Source of the DNA: Erinaceus europaeus
Taxonomy: Eukaryota > Chordata > Mammalia > Eulipotyphla > Erinaceidae
NCBI RefSeq assembly: GCF_950295315.1
Contig: NC_080162.1
Span: 72,757,729-72,821,728, forward strand
Length of the DNA: 64,000 bases
Direction of reading: 5' to 3'
Below are positions 45,494-58,300 of this stretch, in pieces. The first letter of the stretch is position 1, and each line of letters begins with the position of its first letter. The notes under the pieces were generated by a model. That model ran no database searches and had not been told where the DNA came from. It was given only the letters and a program-made list of their open reading frames with translations. Both the position numbers and the translations under genes were made by a program.

Positions 45494-45845
45494 TTATCCA
45501 TGGAATATATATCCCATAACTTCTTTAGCCAGTCATCTGTTTAAGAGCATTTAGGTTGCTTCCACTCTTTGGCTATAGTGAATACTGCAGCTATAAACAC
45601 AGGGGTGCTTATGTTCCTTCAAATTAGTGTCTGAGTGTCCACTGGATAAATGCCTAAGAATGCTATTTCTGGATCATAAGATACTTCCATTTTTATTTGT
45701 TTAAGGACTCTCCATACAATCTATCAAGTGGGGCTGTACCAGTTTGCATTCCCACCAGCAACATAGCAGGGTTCCTTTTCCTCCAAACCTCTCCAACGCC
45801 TGTCCTTTCCTGGACTATGTCAAATCTTTAAAGCTCCTCCACTCT
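45140..45845 (-). mobile_element. L1 3' UTR and ORF2 end with (CA)n
   Basis: Reverse L1: CTTATTAATAGTTTGTCACA (3' UTR), GAATACTGCAGCTATAAACA, GCATTCCCACCAGCAACATA. Confidence 0.8.
45448..45492. repeat. (CA)n microsatellite
   Basis: 22 CA units without interruption inside the L1 fragment. Confidence 0.95.
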
Positions 45846-45949
45846 CTCTCAACATCTCATACGAAGTTGAACCACCTGCGAGAAAAAGCAGATGGGTAAA
45901 ATTAGGAAAATGCTAGTACTGCAAAATCAAAATGAGGGTCAGAACCTTT

Positions 45950-46500
45950 TTAAAAGTGTTTTTATTAGTGATTTAATATTGATTTGCAAAACCGTGAGAC
46001 AACAGGAGTATAATTTCACACCTTTTCCATCACCAGAGTTCTGTGTCCCATTCCCTCCACTGGAAACTGCATTAGTTCTCCCAAGATCACAGATATGGGT
46101 TCACTACTATTTATATAACTATCTATATTTTTATATATTTGCACTTTTTTCCCTGCAGTTCTTGCCTCCTCTTCCTGTCTAAGTCACATCTACTACATCA
46201 GACTCTACTCTTTCTCCTTTCCCTCCTCCTCCTCTTCTTACTCCTCTCTCCAAGTCCAGGTCCAGGTCCTGATGGAACTGGAGTTCAGAGCCCTCTGGTC
46301 ATCTTCCCATAATGTTTACCCCTTTGGGAATATGGACCAAAATTCTATATGGTATGCAAAAGTGGAGAGATGAGCTTCTGTAACTGCTTCATTGCTTGAC
46401 ATAGGCATGGGAACATGAATCCATATCCCCAAACTGTTTCTATCTTTCTTCAGTGGAGTGGGGCTCTAGAGTGGTGAGGTTCTGGGAAACAGTGAATAAA
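45950..46500 (-). mobile_element. 'cccaccacc' retroposon, oldest-looking copy
   Basis: TTTTATTAGTGATTTAATATTG, TTTCCATCACCAGAGTTCTG, CCTTTGGGAATATGGACC, GTAACTGCTTCATTGCTTG. Confidence 0.65.
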
Positions 46501-46529
46501 CCATGTTTCTGGAGGGCCAGAAACATAAT

Positions 46530-48660
46530 GAGGCAAATCCAGAAGAGTTGAGAAAGAATTTAGGAAGCACATTGTCAGGAAGTTTGAAAACTACAGAGCT
46601 CTCAATTTTATATAGATAAATACATTAAGAAAATAATAAATACATGATTTCAAAGATTCACTTGATAGGAAAATGGAAAAAAATGAAAGCAGTGTGACAG
46701 GATATGAAGGACACTTTGAATATATTCCAGTCTAAAATACTAAACCAAGGAAGTTGATTTACCCAAGAGAGAGAAAGAGAATATCAGAACTAGAAGACAT
46801 ACTGGTCATAAAAGACATACTGACTCTTTGACTTCAAAGGAGAAGAAGAAAAATGGTTTAGGAAAAATGAAGCAACTCTTAAGAGATTGAAGACTCCATC
46901 AGAAAAGTAAGTATCATGTTGAGGTGGCAATCGTTGTATTGACTAGGTTGTGATCGGCAGATGCAATATTATTTGATATGGCTTGGGAGAGGCATATGGG
47001 AAAGTGGGCCCTATCCAAGGGTTCCAGGACTGGGGGAAGTAGAGGCTCTATACTGGAGATGTGAGATTCCTGCTGTCTTAGGGTTCAAAAAGACAATCGA
47101 TAGTTAATGTTATCATCACATCATTTGGTAATTGGGTTAACTTTGAAAAGTCCTTTTGTTAGGGTTTGCTGTACAGTACCCAGTATCTTGTATATAGCTG
47201 TGCTATTGGTTGCTTCTGATCTACTTGGTCTAGGCTTTTGAGAGAGTCTGCATATCAATTACACAGCCTATATATTAAAAAATTCAGTCTGTGTTTTAAA
47301 AAACTTCGAGACATACAATTAATTTTCCCCCTCTCATATTAATTAACTAGTGATTTATATGACTACATTTTACTAGAAGTGTACATAAACACCATTACCT
47401 AATCAACACAATGACTGCCACCTCAACATGCTTCATTTCAGACTGTGTCCAGAGACTTCACGTGTGGAATGACAACCCTTCAGCTTTATTACTCGGGTGA
47501 GACCTTTCCTTTCATAGTATACTCTAATTCCATCCCAGGTGGTTCACTTTCTGACAAAGTCCCAAAACCTAGATATAGAGCAGGTTCTGTGAGAGAGAGC
47601 ATATGTTCACACGCATCCATAAACTACTGCAAAATATATGCCTGAAAGGAGAAGTACACTAGAGTTTGCAATGAGTACCCCCCTAACACTTCCTCTCCAC
47701 TATTCCAAGTTTTGGGTCCATGATTGCTCAACATTTTTTTTGGCTTTGTATGTTAACTCTCTTTTCAGTCACCAGGTTCTAGATGTCATCAGGATGCCGG
47801 CCAGGCTTCCCTGGCCTGAAGACCCCACCAATGTGTCCTGGAGCTCCGCTTCCCCAGAGACCCACCCTACTAGGGAAAGAGAGAGGCAGGCTGGGAGTAT
47901 GGACTGACCAGTCAACGTCCATGTTCAGCAGGGGAAGCAATTACAGAAGCCAGGCCTTCCACCTTCTGCAACCCACAATGACCCTGGGTCCATGCTCCCA
48001 GAGGGATAGAGAATGGGAAAGCTATCAGGGGAGGGGGTGGGATATGGAGATTGGGTGGTGGGAATTGTGTGGAGTTGTACCCCTCCTACCCTATGGTTTT
48101 GTTAATTAATCCTTTCTTAAATAAAAGAAAAAAAAAGAAAAGTAAGTATCAGAATTATAGGGATCTCTGAAGGAAAGAAGAGAAAGACTAGAGCAGAAAC
48201 TATATTTAAAGAAATAATTAACAGAAATTTTTCTAAATCAGTCACAATGTAGATGTTTAGGGGCAGAAAGAACTCCCAAATTCCTAAACCCAAATAGATC
48301 TACAGCAGGACACATCATTGTGAAACTATCAAAAATCAAGAACATGTTTTTTTAAGAAACTGACAGGGAAAAGAAAAAAGTGACTTATAAATGCAACACG
48401 GCCAGACTTGCATCAGATCTTTCTGCAGAAAACATGGAGGCCAGGAGAAAGTGAAGTAGTATATTCAAGGTTTTAAAAGACAACTGCCATCCACATGTAC
48501 TTTACCCTACAAGACTATCATTCAAATATGAAGAAGCAATTAAAACAGTACCAAAATACAAAAGTGAAAGGAGTTTGCCATTACCAGACTTGAATTGCAA
48601 GAGTTACTTAAAAGAGTGCTATTCACAAGACTAACAGACTTGTCTATCATTCTGGTCATG
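46530..48660 (+). mobile_element. Old L1 5' region, split by the 46917 retroposon
   Basis: AAACATGGAGGCCAGGAGAAAG, CATTCAAATATGAAGAAGC and the block before 46900 read as the 5' region of an old L1. The two parts join at AGAAAAGTAAGTATCA. Confidence 0.6.
46917..48135 (+). mobile_element. 1.2-kb poly(A) retroposon with 5' inversion
   Basis: Flanked by the 16-bp repeat AGAAAAGTAAGTATCA (46901-46916 and 48136-48151) and ended by an A-rich tail. From about 47397 to the end the sequence reads in family orientation. From 46917 to about 47396 the 5' part is inverted, and a piece of about 30 bp (46919-46948) recurs in reverse complement at 47398-47427. This is the signature of twin priming by L1 machinery. 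It splits an older L1 (46530-48660). No long ORF of its own. Confidence 0.82.
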
Positions 48661-48939
48661 GTCAATGCTCAGTCAGTCACATAATTTGGGCTTCTTTAGG
48701 GAGTTCAAGCTCATTTTCTCCAATCTAAAATCTTCTACAGTGTGAACATGCTTCTATCATTTTTACAGTAGCCTATGTCATGCCCTTGTGACTGAAACAA
48801 TACTTACCATTTATAAGATTTCCACCACTATTATTCCCCATAAAAGAAGCTGCATGGTTCTTGAACAAGATTCAGTAAGAAAGTGATGGAAGTCAGAGGG
48901 TCCGTCCCTCAGGCTGCCAGTGTACCCCTGCTAAGAGTT

Positions 48940-49245
48940 TGCAGACTTGGAGTTGAAGACACCAAGTTACAGATGCTACCATGACTCCATCCCAGCTTCT
49001 CTGGGCAGACAACCTCACCTATGTGTCCTGGACCCTTGCATCTCCAGAGCTCTGACCCACTAAGGAAGGATAGAGACAGGCTGGGGGTATGGATAGACCT
49101 GCCAATGCCCAGGTTCAGCAGAGAAGCAATTACAGAAGCCAGAACTCCTACCTTCTGCACCTCAAAAACATCTTGATCCATACTCCCAATGGAGGAGAAG
49201 TGATAGGAGGAAGATAAGAGGGCTTTGAACTCCAGTTCCAACCGG
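48940..49245 (+). mobile_element. 'cccaccacc' retroposon fragment
   Basis: AAGTTACAGATGCTACCATG, GGGGGTATGGATAGACCTGCC, GAGAAGCAATTACAGAAGCC. Confidence 0.75.
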
Positions 49246-49409
49246 GGACAGAGAGAGAAGGAAAGGGAGTGAGACATATGGCAGTAGTAATGTTGTCATG
49301 AATGGCTTGGAGAGGAAGACAGGATTGGATCAGAAAGAAAAAGGGTGCAATTATTTATAAATGTAGACAAATAGTTGTAGAGATGATGGTTAGCCATGTT
49401 ACAATTTTT

Positions 49410-50460
49410 TTTAAAAATTATTTATTTAAGAGAGGAGACATTAACAAAATCATAATATGGGGGGGTACAACACCACACAATTCCCACCACCCAATATCCA
49501 TATTCTGTCCTCTCCCCAACAGCTTTCCCATTCTCTATCCCTCTGGGAGCATGGACCCAGGGTAGTTGTGGGTTGCAGAAGGTGGAAGGTCTGGCTTCTG
49601 TAATTGCTTCCCCACTGAATTTGGGTGTTGACTGGTCGATCCATACTCCCAGTCTGCTTCTCTCTCTCTTTAGTAGGGTGGGTCTCTGGGGAAGCAGATC
49701 TCCAGGACACATTGGTGGGGTCTTCAGGCCAGGGAAGCCTGGCTGGCATCCTGATGGCATCTGGAACCTGGTGGCTGAAAAGAGTTAACATAGAAAGCCA
49801 AACAAATTGTTGAAGAATCATGGACCCAAAGGTTGGAATAGTGGAGATGAAGTGTTGGGGGGTACTCAATGCAAACTCTAGTGTACTACTGCTTTCAGGT
49901 ATATATTCGCCCTAGTTTATGGATACCTGTGAACATATGCTCTGTCTCCTGGAACCTGGTCTATATCTAGGTTTTAGGACTTTGTTAGGAAGTGAACCAC
50001 CTGGGATGGAATTAGAGAATACTATGAAAGGAAAGGTCTCACCCAAATGATGAAGCTGAAGGGTTGTCGTTCCACACCTGAAGTCTCTGGACACCGTCTG
50101 AAGTGAAGCATGCTGGGGTGGCACTCGTTGTGTTGATTAGGTTGTGATTGGTGGATGCAATATCATTTGATAAGAATTGAGAGAAGCATGCGGGAAAGTG
50201 GGCCCCTACCCTAAGGTCCCAGGACTGGGGGAAGTTTAGGCTCTATAGTGGAGATGTGAGGTTCCTGCTGTCTTAGGGTTCGAGAAGACAATGGATAGTT
50301 ACTGTTATCATCACATTATTTGGTAATTGGGTTAACTTTGAAAAGTCCCTTTGTTAGACATACAATCAATTTTCCCCCTCTCATATTAATTAAATAGTGA
50401 TTTATATGACTACAATTTAATAAGTGTATGCATAGACACCATTCCCATCACCAAAAGATT
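49410..50460 (-). mobile_element. 'cccaccacc' retroposon, longest uninverted copy
   Basis: On the minus strand it runs from about 50460 (CACTATTTAATTAATATGAG) through AACCCTAAGACAGCAGGAAC and CCAGAGACTTCAGGTGTGG to the A-rich 3' end at about 49410. It shows the native order of segments. Confidence 0.8.
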
Positions 50461-50565
50461 GTGTCCCATCCCACCCACCCTCACCCCCACCACCCCGCTG
50501 TCCCAGGAGGCTCCATGTCCACCCTCCCGATCACCACAAGGCTTTTACTTTGGTGCCCTACTTTC

Positions 50566-50691
50566 TTTTTTTTTTTTCACCACAGCATTGCTCAGCTCTG
50601 GCTTATGGTGGTGCGGGGGATTGAACTTGGGACTTAGGAGCCTTAGGCATGAGAGTGTGATAGCATAACCATTATGCTATCTCCCCTTCCC
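50566..50691 (-). mobile_element. SINE type III
   Basis: Flanked by GTGCCCTACTTTC (50553-50565 and 50692-50704). Contains CTCAGCTCTGGCTTATGGTG and ACCATTATGCTATCTCCCC. Confidence 0.9.
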
Positions 50692-51226
50692 AGTGCCCTA
50701 CTTTCAATTTAGTCAGATCCTGCCTTAATTTCCCTTTCTGATATTCTTTCTCATCTTCTGTTGATGAGTGGGGTCATCCCATACTCATCTTTATCTTTGT
50801 GACTTAGATCACTTAACATAATTCTCTCCATGTTACAATCTTAAGGGAACTGTGGTGACTTGCAGTGGGGAGACTGAAGATTCAGGACTCTGGTGGTGGG
50901 AATGGTGTGGATTAAACCCCTGTTGACATGTAATTTTTTTTATACAAAAATTTTTAAAAATTTTTTAAAGGGCTATTCAGAGAGAAACAGGGAACATGTA
51001 ACTATCAACAAGTTGACACACAGTGAATACACGACCTAGAAGCACAAGTCGTAAAATTATGAGCAAGTTTAAAGTGTGAAAGGGAATGAAGAAATAGAAT
51101 AAATTCAAGCATGAAACAGTTTAAGAAGACTCTCTTAGATCTCTTTATATGTATTTACATATAATTTTTTTTAAATAGTAGTTGTCATAAGAGTATAATG
51201 TCACATTGCCACAAAATCTGTGTCAA

Positions 51227-51404
51227 CATAGGTCCATACTCCCAGAGGGATAAAGAATAGGAAAGCTATCAGGGAAGGGGATGGGATACAGAGTTCTGGT
51301 GGTGGGAATTGTGTGGAGTTGTACCCCACTTATCCTATGGTTTAGTCAATGTTTCCTTTTTATAAATAAAATATTTTTTAAAACAAAACAAACAAACAAA
51401 CAAT
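51227..51404 (+). mobile_element. 'cccaccacc' retroposon, 3' end only
   Basis: Flanked by AATCTGTGTCAA (51215-51226, 51405-51416); body GGTCCATACTCCCAGAGGG to a (AAAC)n tail. Confidence 0.88.
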
Positions 51405-51959
51405 AATCTGTGTCAATACAATTCACCCACCACAGAAGTGTGGTCTCCATCCTCCCCAGAACATAAATCCTACTGCCTGTGGACTTTATGGCATCTTGAT
51501 AAACATGTATGTTCATCCAAGATGCCACACGAGGTCCAGGACACGCCAGCATCGAGAAACTGTGAGAGCAGAAGACTGAGCCTTTCTCTGTAGATTCATC
51601 TCCTACAACATCCCACATCCCTCCTAGTCTGGGGTCCCTAGTAGGAGATTATACCACAAAAACTTCAAGCTGGGATAAGAGGTTCCACCTGCAGGGAGAA
51701 GCTACAGGAATAGAGAGGCAATGCGGCAGTCTCTCCTTTCCAACTTTCTCTCCCTCTTTCTCTCTCTTTTTTGTTCTCTATCAACAGAGGAAGAGAGAGA
51801 GAGAGATGGAAGGAAGAAAGAAAGAAAGTGGCAGGAAGGCAGAAGGCAGGCAGGAAAAATGGGGGTGCTGGAGTAATAGAGCCATTCAGACACTGAGCCC
51901 CAGTAATAATTATGTTGTAAAAAAATTAGGGGACCCAGAGACAAAGAAGCACCAACAGA

Positions 51960-52241
51960 AGAAAGACTTATTTCTGCCAGGTCTGGGCAAGTCTCAATGG
52001 AAGCATAAAAGCCACACCTCAAGTAGTTGTCCATTTCATGATTAACTTCAGTTTCACAATGTAAAAACAGGAACTGCTCAGACTCTAGCATAGAATCTCA
52101 CAGTCTTCTCATTCTCATCCCATCACACTAGTTCCTCTTGTATTATACAAGACAACACTCCTCTGCTCCACACACTCCTCTCCCAGCAGAGTTTGGGTTC
52201 CCCTGGCCACACTGGGCACAGCAGGCTCTCAGGACTCCAGG
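51960..52241 (+). promoter_or_regulatory. Unit D 5' flank
   Basis: Directly upstream of the leader ATG and paralogous to 33040-33286. TCCTCTTGTATTATACAAG is AT-rich, but no certain TATA or initiator. It must hold the 5' UTR. Confidence 0.4.
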
Positions 52242-52311
52242 ATGCCCAGTCCTGCCCCCTGGTGCCTCTCTCCTCCTCCGTGCCTGCTGACTCTACTGCT
52301 GGGACTCACAG
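52242..52311 (+). CDS. Unit D exon 1: signal peptide
   Basis: The ATG at 52242 opens 23 codons and one base, reading [20 protein letters not shown] then GLTG. This is a typical secretory leader and resembles SIRP leaders in its MP-P start and its LLLGLTG end. The donor CAG|GTGAGC follows at 52312. The joined glycine codon (G plus GA) leads straight into GVLGEEL of exon 2. The 280 bp upstream are paralogous to the flank of the broken leader at 33287. I see no clear TATA box. Confidence 0.85.
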
Positions 52312-55300
52312 GTGAGCACTGCCTTTGGAGAAGGATCCCTTCTTCCTGGCTCCCATGTCCCTCTGCCTGTGGGTCTGAAGGGCATCCAGGTAAACAACAG
52401 ATATGCACACAATGATGGAACACAATTATAAGGACACGGCAGTATCTGCTAAGATTTTTACCTGTGCCTCCATCATCTATAGCAGTTGGCAGAGATGTCA
52501 AGATGGGTATTGGTAATAATAATTCAGTACAAATCAGCTCATCTGATCCTCACAAAACACCAGGGACAGTCACAATTATTGTTCCTGATTTGTAATTAAG
52601 AAACATAAGGCAGAGAGAGTAGCTTTCCTAGTGGTACCTACCAAGTCAGCTGAGCTTTTGGAATTCAAAGGTAATACCAGAAGCTCCAGAGATCAGGTTT
52701 GTCTTTTCTTTCTTTCTTTTTTTTTTTTTTTCTTACTAATTTGTGCAGTTCTACTTCTATCTCAGTGAAGGATATTATCAGAAAAATCAGATTCAGAGAT
52801 ACAAGGAGAAGAGTATTTCTCAGCCAGCTCACCTCTCAGAGACTCCCCAGTCCTCCAGTGCTTCTCTGTGTGCTCACTAGCTTCTGTTGAGGTTGTACTG
52901 GGTTGGTACTACTTGCCCAACTTCACACTGTCCTTTTAATATTTTTCAAATTTCATTGACTCCACAAAGCTTACTTGTAACTAAGATGTGAGGCCTTACC
53001 TGTAAGTATATTCACAAACAAATATTTAAGTGTGTATATGTGAGTAGGGTTGAGAAGTGTACACACATAAACACATGCAAGGAGTCTGGAAGCATTTGTC
53101 TTCATAATATTTCTAAGTCTACATCAAATGCACATTAAAAAGTGAGCTTTCTGAGCCTCTGTCATCCTCCCAGCTTCTCTACTCTATTAACTTCCTCTGT
53201 ATACTACCACATTATTTAAGGCATGCTCACTTCCTTATTAATAAAATTAGTAGAGTTTGAGACTCAACTTTTCAGGATGAATTAAAGTGCAGATTGAGGA
53301 CAATTGGAAAAGATCCAGAGACTCTCATCATCTGTAATCACACACATTATCTATATCCATTTTACATTGGTATTGATAGCTGTACCAGCTGATAGCTTAA
53401 ACCTCAGAAGGTTAATGGCCACTGACTTCCCAATATCCTGAACACTCAGCATGTGCCATAGGAAATGTCAGCTCCTGCAGTTATTCTCCCCAAGGAGATT
53501 CCTCTTGCCACCACTAATGTACTTAAAAATAGGAAGCACAGAAAGATCCAAGGTCACTTCTGTAAGAGCAGACAACTATGATTTGACCTCAGGCAGTCTG
53601 ATTCTAGCACTCTGGGGTAAATCATTGCTCTCTTCAATTACCATAGTCCCACTTCCACACCATGTGGTTCTGACTGCTTCTATCAGTGGATGTGGGACTG
53701 GGTGGGAGGGGAGACAGGGTTTGAGGTTTTCATCTCCTGGGCTCTTCTACTACAAGTGTACATGTTGATTTTGTTCTCCATCAGGTCATGTACATGAAAA
53801 ACATAGTTTTTTTCTCAATTTCCAAAGAAATCACCAGTTGAAAATAAACACAGGTCTCAATAAACATTGGCCAACTGACAAATCCACACACCATTCAAAT
53901 ATGTGTTGGATCCCTACTATGTGCTAGGAGCTGGTAGAGTGTTTGGGGTGCTCTGATGAATAATATTAATAAAGTGAATGTCCCCATGAATGTAGGTGGA
54001 GGGGATCATGCTAAGTGTAATATCCCAGAGGGAAAGATAAATACCAGATGATCTCGCTCCTGTGTGGGAATTAAGACATAAATCAAGGGAAGGCATAGGT
54101 GAAATGTTTTTATTTTATGTAGTGAAACCTCACATTACTATGACAGAGAATATATATATATCCATATATATAGTTATTTTGTATGTACATATACAAAGAT
54201 ACCTACATTTTTGTTTATACTTAAAGAATAAAGGGGAGTTGTAGCCCAGCACTCTTTGTTGGAAGGAGACAGCATTTTTGGTAATAAGAGAGTTATACTG
54301 ACACATGTTCTGCAGTGATGAGAAGTAGTATCCCCAGTATATTTAGTCTTCTAAAACATTTCTTCAATGTTTAATTTCCTCATTTAAAAAAGTTAATGAG
54401 CTCAACTGCTATCTTGATCTTAGCTCAATGGCACCAATGTAGGGTTAATAACCTTAATAACTATAATAAGCTGGGGGTCGGGTGGTAGCGCAGCAGGTCA
54501 AGCACAGGGGACACAAAGCACAAGGACAAGTGTAGGATCCCAGTTCAAGCCCCCGGGTCCCAACCTGCAGGGGAGTTGCTTCACAAGCAGTGAAGCAGGT
54601 ATGCAGATGTCCCTCTTTTTCTCCCCCTCTCTGTCTTCCCCTCCTCTCTTCATTTCTTTCTGTCCTATACAACAACGACAACAACTATAAAACAACAAGG
54701 GCAATAAAAGGGAATAAATAAATATTTTAAAATATAATAGCTGACTTAAATATATCAAAATTTTAGTAATTACTACAGCAACATTACAAATATATAGCAT
54801 TTTCCCCTCTGGAAGGAAGCCACACGGAAACTTAATACACTGTTTCTCTTTTCAGTCTCCATGTTCCTTCTGAGCCAGAATGTCCCCTTAGACTGTCACT
54901 CAGGAGACAGAGCAGACTCCACCATGATCTGTGAATGCAGGATGCTGAACAGAGATGTTCCTATAGCTAAGTGGGTGTGCATTAATATTTTTCTTATTTC
55001 TGATCACACTTACTGCTAGAGTCTGAAGATCCCTCCCATTTAAAAGGGCACAAAGTACAAAAATCCATGAGCCCAGAATGTGCACAGCAGGAGCACTTGG
55101 TAAAGTTTGGGGTTTCCAGAGATGGCTCAGGTAATCAATGCCCTTTCCTATACCATGTAATCTCTGTGATTCACTTTTTTCTTTCTATACATTTTTTTAT
55201 TTAATATTTTGATTTTTTTTATCACTGCTCAGCTCCTGCTTATGGTAGTGCAAGGATTGAACCTGGGACTTCAGAGCCTTAAGCATGAGAGTCCCTTTTG

Positions 55301-58300
55301 CTTAACCATTATACTATCAACCCCCATGTGCCTCATTTTACTAACTGGCAAAGAGAGTCATTCTCATTTTGCATTTTATTGTAAGTTACTGTGCAAACTG
55401 GGTGCTGCTCTCAGGGTCCCTCAAGCTGTGCATTCCATCAGTGAAACCCTTTATTGGCAAAGACTTCAAAAACCTACAGGTTACAAGGGTGAATAATAAA
55501 TAAATGCTTAGGGAGTCGGGTGGTAGTACAGCAGGTTAAGTCCATGTGGCACAAAGCACAAGGGCAGGCATAAAGATCCCGGTTCGAGCCCTGGCTCCCC
55601 ACCTGCAAGGGAGTCGCTTCACAGGCGGTGGAGCAGGTCTGCAGGTGTCTATCTTTCTATCCATCCCCCTCTCTGTCTTTCTGTCATCTCTACATTTCTC
55701 TCTGTCCTATCCAACAATGACGACATCCATAACAACAACAATATCTAAAACAACAATTAAAAACAACAAGGGCAACAAAGGGAAAATAAATAAATAAATA
55801 CTTAAAAAATAAAATAAATAAATAAATAAATGCATATTTCTCTCCAGGAGTGCTGGGTGAGGAGCTGCACGTGATCCAGTCTGAGACATTTGTGTCAGTA
55901 GCAGCTGGAGAGACTGCCACTCTGCCCTGCACTGTGACCTCCCTGCTCCCCGTGGGGCCTGTCAAGTGGTTCAGGGTCAAAGAGTCAGGCCGGAATGAAA
56001 TCTACAGTTTCAAAGATGGCCACTACCCCCGAGTAACACCTGTTTCAGACAACACAAAGAGAGAGACCATGGACTTTTCCATCCGCATCAGTAACATCAC
56101 CCCAGCAGATGCCGGCGTCTACTACTGTGTGAAGTTCCAGAAAGGGAATCCTAATGTGGAGATTAAGTCTGGACCAGGCACCCAGCTCACTGTGCGTGGT
56201 GAGTACTGCATCTCTCCTTCATCCTCTGAGAGGTGACAAGACAAACACAATTCTGTCCTATCTTTGAATAGCAACTCGGGATCATGTGTGGCAGTGAGTG
56301 CTTCTGTTCATGGTGTGATCTACCTGTTAAACAGCGGAGGGAGGCTGAGGCTACAGAGCTTGGGATACTTGCTCAAACTTCCCCAGCCCCCTTCTCCTGG
56401 CTGATCAGTAGAGGGAAAAGTCTAGACTCCAGTCTGCCTGGCTGCACAGGTCCTGCCTTTCCCAACCCCAACCAGCTCTTTGGTTCCAGGATAAGGGAGC
56501 TGAGGTCTGGGTGTCTTACTCAGTCACAAAGTAGGACTTCATTCCTGTCTGTAGAGAAGGATCCGTCAAAGGAAGAGTGCCGCCGACCACCCAACTGGGG
56601 GCTCAGCAGGCCGATCCAGGGAGAATGAGACTTATAGGTGGGAGGTGGATTCGGCGCGACAGACAACACTGAGACACATGAGTTTCAATGCTGCTGCAAT
56701 CTTTTACTGATATAGAGATTCTTTTTATAATAGCATAACAAAGAAGCATAAATCAAAAGCTGGCCAAGTCAGTTGACCACAAAGTACGCAGGGTACATTT
56801 TTTATAAGTAACACAGACAGGAGGAACTACAAGGAACTACAACAGAAGGCATACAACTACTAGCAAAACGAAAGCACAGCCATACTGTTCTTTCATGGGT
56901 TATTAACCACATCCCTTTGGTTTCAGACAAAAGTCAATTTATCAGTAAGAACTAAATGCTTTCACTGCTCTCATTTATCCAAAAGGCTATTCTTTCTCCT
57001 TCCAAGCACTGGACCTTAATACCCAGAATAGGGGGGGGCACTAGTGGGAACACGGCGCCTTGCTCTGATCCTTAAGCCAAGCTCACTTTCCTGTAATCTA
57101 CCTAAGACAATATGCAGGTGCATTTCAGGGTTGCTATGTAACATGTTTCCTGGGAAAGCTAAAGGACCATTGTCTGTATGATTGAATGTAATATTTCTGA
57201 GAATAGTGCTCAGTCCTTGCTCAACCTGGATAGCCAAGTCATTGGGGCTTGAAGTGCTGGGATTTACTGTTGTAAGGGGCTTTTCATCCAGTGGGGTCCC
57301 ATCTGGAATGTCCAGACTAGACTTGGGGGGTTGCACTATAAGCGTCTCCGGAGTCTCCTGGACATTCCCTGGGTGGCCTGCATAAAGCATGATAAACAAC
57401 AACAGTAAGCTTTCAGAAGCGAAACCAAGTCCACCTAGCCCTCCAAGGCCTTTCCGCCAACCGGGAGACCCAGGGATCCGTCCACACAAATATCCAGGCT
57501 TCTGTCCACCACCTATCTTGGGTACGGTCTTCCGTACAGGAGCTTGTAAGGCCCCTGTCCGGTTCCCTAACCAGGTCACCCGCACTGTTTTGTCACACCG
57601 CGGTCGTGGCCTGCCTATCTGGCCAGACAGGTGTGGCAGAAGAGTCTTCTGTTTACTCAACTCTTACTGAGCACCTACTGTGGACTAGGCTCTGCTCTGG
57701 GTGCTGTGGAAGAGCAGTGACTCTTTTTCCATAGAGAAAAAGGCTCTTCTCCCACAACATTTACATTGTCTTCCTTCCACTAACAAGAAATCCTTGCATG
57801 GGAGAAAATAGATAATGTGTGTTCTCTGTTTTCTTCTTTCACTGTCCAAATCATCACACTGAGAAGAGTTTCCTGAGTGGCACACTCACTGCTTACTCTC
57901 ACAGTCCTGGGTCAGGGAGATGTGCAGAGTTCGGGGTGTTTTCCATGAATCCATCCTTAAGATCATCCTGTCGGTCAGGGGAGGACTCACAGGCACTGAA
58001 GGTTCAAAGCAGAGGTGGAATATACATATATACAGAGAGCAGGGGAGGAGAGATACATACACACATTTTTACATATTGAAGAAGGCAGGGGGTGCCCTGA
58101 GGGTAGGGGCACAGCAGCACCCTGTGATGAGGTCCTGGATTATTCAGGAGGGAGCCAGAAAGGTAGGAAGTCTGCCCACCAAAGACTTTTGTGTTGGAAC
58201 TAACCCTGTTAACCAGCACTGTGAGGGTGGGATCGTGGTGGCCCTTTTACAGATGAGGACACTGAAATTCAGAAAGGACACCTGACCAGATCAGGGGGGG

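Noticed and set aside
49422..49869. Open frames of 112-139 codons on the minus strand
   Set aside because: Within the same retroposon family; look-alike frames at 29480 and 47638 are of different lengths and interrupted.
57182..57670. Plus-strand open frames opposite the ERV ORF
   Set aside because: Shadow frames of the minus-strand ORF; composition gives no independent support.
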